A DNA stretch of 5,056 nucleotides from Opitutia bacterium (lineage in GTDB: Bacteria; Verrucomicrobiota; Verrucomicrobiia; Opitutales; JANYDI01). Below the pieces are notes generated by a model. The model made no database searches and was not told the DNA's origin. It was given only the letters and a program-made list of their open reading frames with translations. The stretch lies in assembly GCA_025363695.1 (NCBI GenBank), contig JANYDI010000141.1, positions 1-5,056 of the forward strand, in the 5' to 3' direction. Each line of letters starts with the position of its first letter. Within the stretch, counting starts at the first letter, position 1. The position numbers and the translations under genes were made by a program. This document shows positions 4,979-5,056 of the stretch, piece after piece.

Positions 4979-5056
4979 TCAACCCCCAATGCGCCCCTCA
5001 AACCACATATTCTCTTTTTTTATTAACCCAACCAGCGCCTCGAGGGCCTGCGCTTC
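4979..5056 (-). pseudogene. Inverted partial copy of the ispG 3' end
   Basis: Read on the minus strand from 5056 to 4979, this is identical to the last 25 codons and the TGA of ispG (4825-4902). It has no start codon and is cut by the window edge, so it cannot be judged as a gene. If the terminal inverted repeat is an artefact, this copy does not exist in the genome. If it is real, a second convergent ispG, or a fragment of one, lies beyond the window. Confidence 0.6.

Larger units (their letters stand above)
4825..5056. repeat. Perfect 115-bp inverted repeat reaching the window end
   Basis: Positions 4942-5056 are the exact reverse complement of 4825-4939, with only AA (4940-4941) between the arms. 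I checked the arms block by block and found no mismatch. The left arm contains the last 25 codons and stop of ispG plus its short downstream spacer. The pairing continues to the last base of the window, so the full arm length is unknown. A perfect arm that includes coding sequence, centred on a natural hairpin and ending at the sequence edge, is most simply a fold-back artefact. A hairpin telomere or a true inverted duplication remains possible. Confidence 0.97.

Overview
The window holds four complete plus-strand protein genes: a secreted F-box/leucine-rich-repeat protein (197-967), comF (967-1683), accD (1724-2575) and a long-form ispG (2902-4902). About 10% of it is palindromic or repeat DNA. 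No RNA gene, CRISPR array or transposase gene was seen. The best guess for the source is a host-associated member of the PVC group (Verrucomicrobiota or Chlamydiota). IspG is the large three-part form with an insertion domain, and its TIM-barrel sequence reads like chlamydial or verrucomicrobial IspG. AccD lacks three of the four zinc cysteines, which I recall from Verrucomicrobiota and also from many Alphaproteobacteria. A bacterial F-box protein points to life with a eukaryotic host, as in amoeba-associated bacteria. The phylum is inferred from memory of the families and was not tested by a search.

Layout. Positions 1-50 hold a REP-like double hairpin. Positions 51-196 are AT-rich and carry no gene; only the leader of the first gene is there. 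The F-box/LRR gene and comF overlap by one base (TAATG) and are probably co-transcribed. accD follows comF after 40 bp. Its last codons run into a G-rich degenerate repeat, which leads into a roughly 290-bp nested palindromic element (2576-2867) that fills the gap before ispG. A (CCTTT)4 tract sits between this element and the ispG start. After ispG comes a short GC-rich hairpin whose 20-bp core is identical to one in the upstream element. From that hairpin the sequence folds back on itself: the last 115 bases are a perfect reverse complement of 4825-4939. This is either a contig-end fold-back artefact or, less likely, a real hairpin end or inverted duplication.

Function. accD (fatty acid synthesis, carboxyltransferase beta subunit) and ispG (MEP isoprenoid pathway) are core metabolic genes. 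comF is a DNA-uptake-associated phosphoribosyltransferase-fold protein. The F-box/LRR protein is the accessory gene, with a plausible role at the host interface. I see no single pathway that links all four. The most notable items are the exported F-box protein, the nested palindromic element and the terminal perfect inverted repeat.
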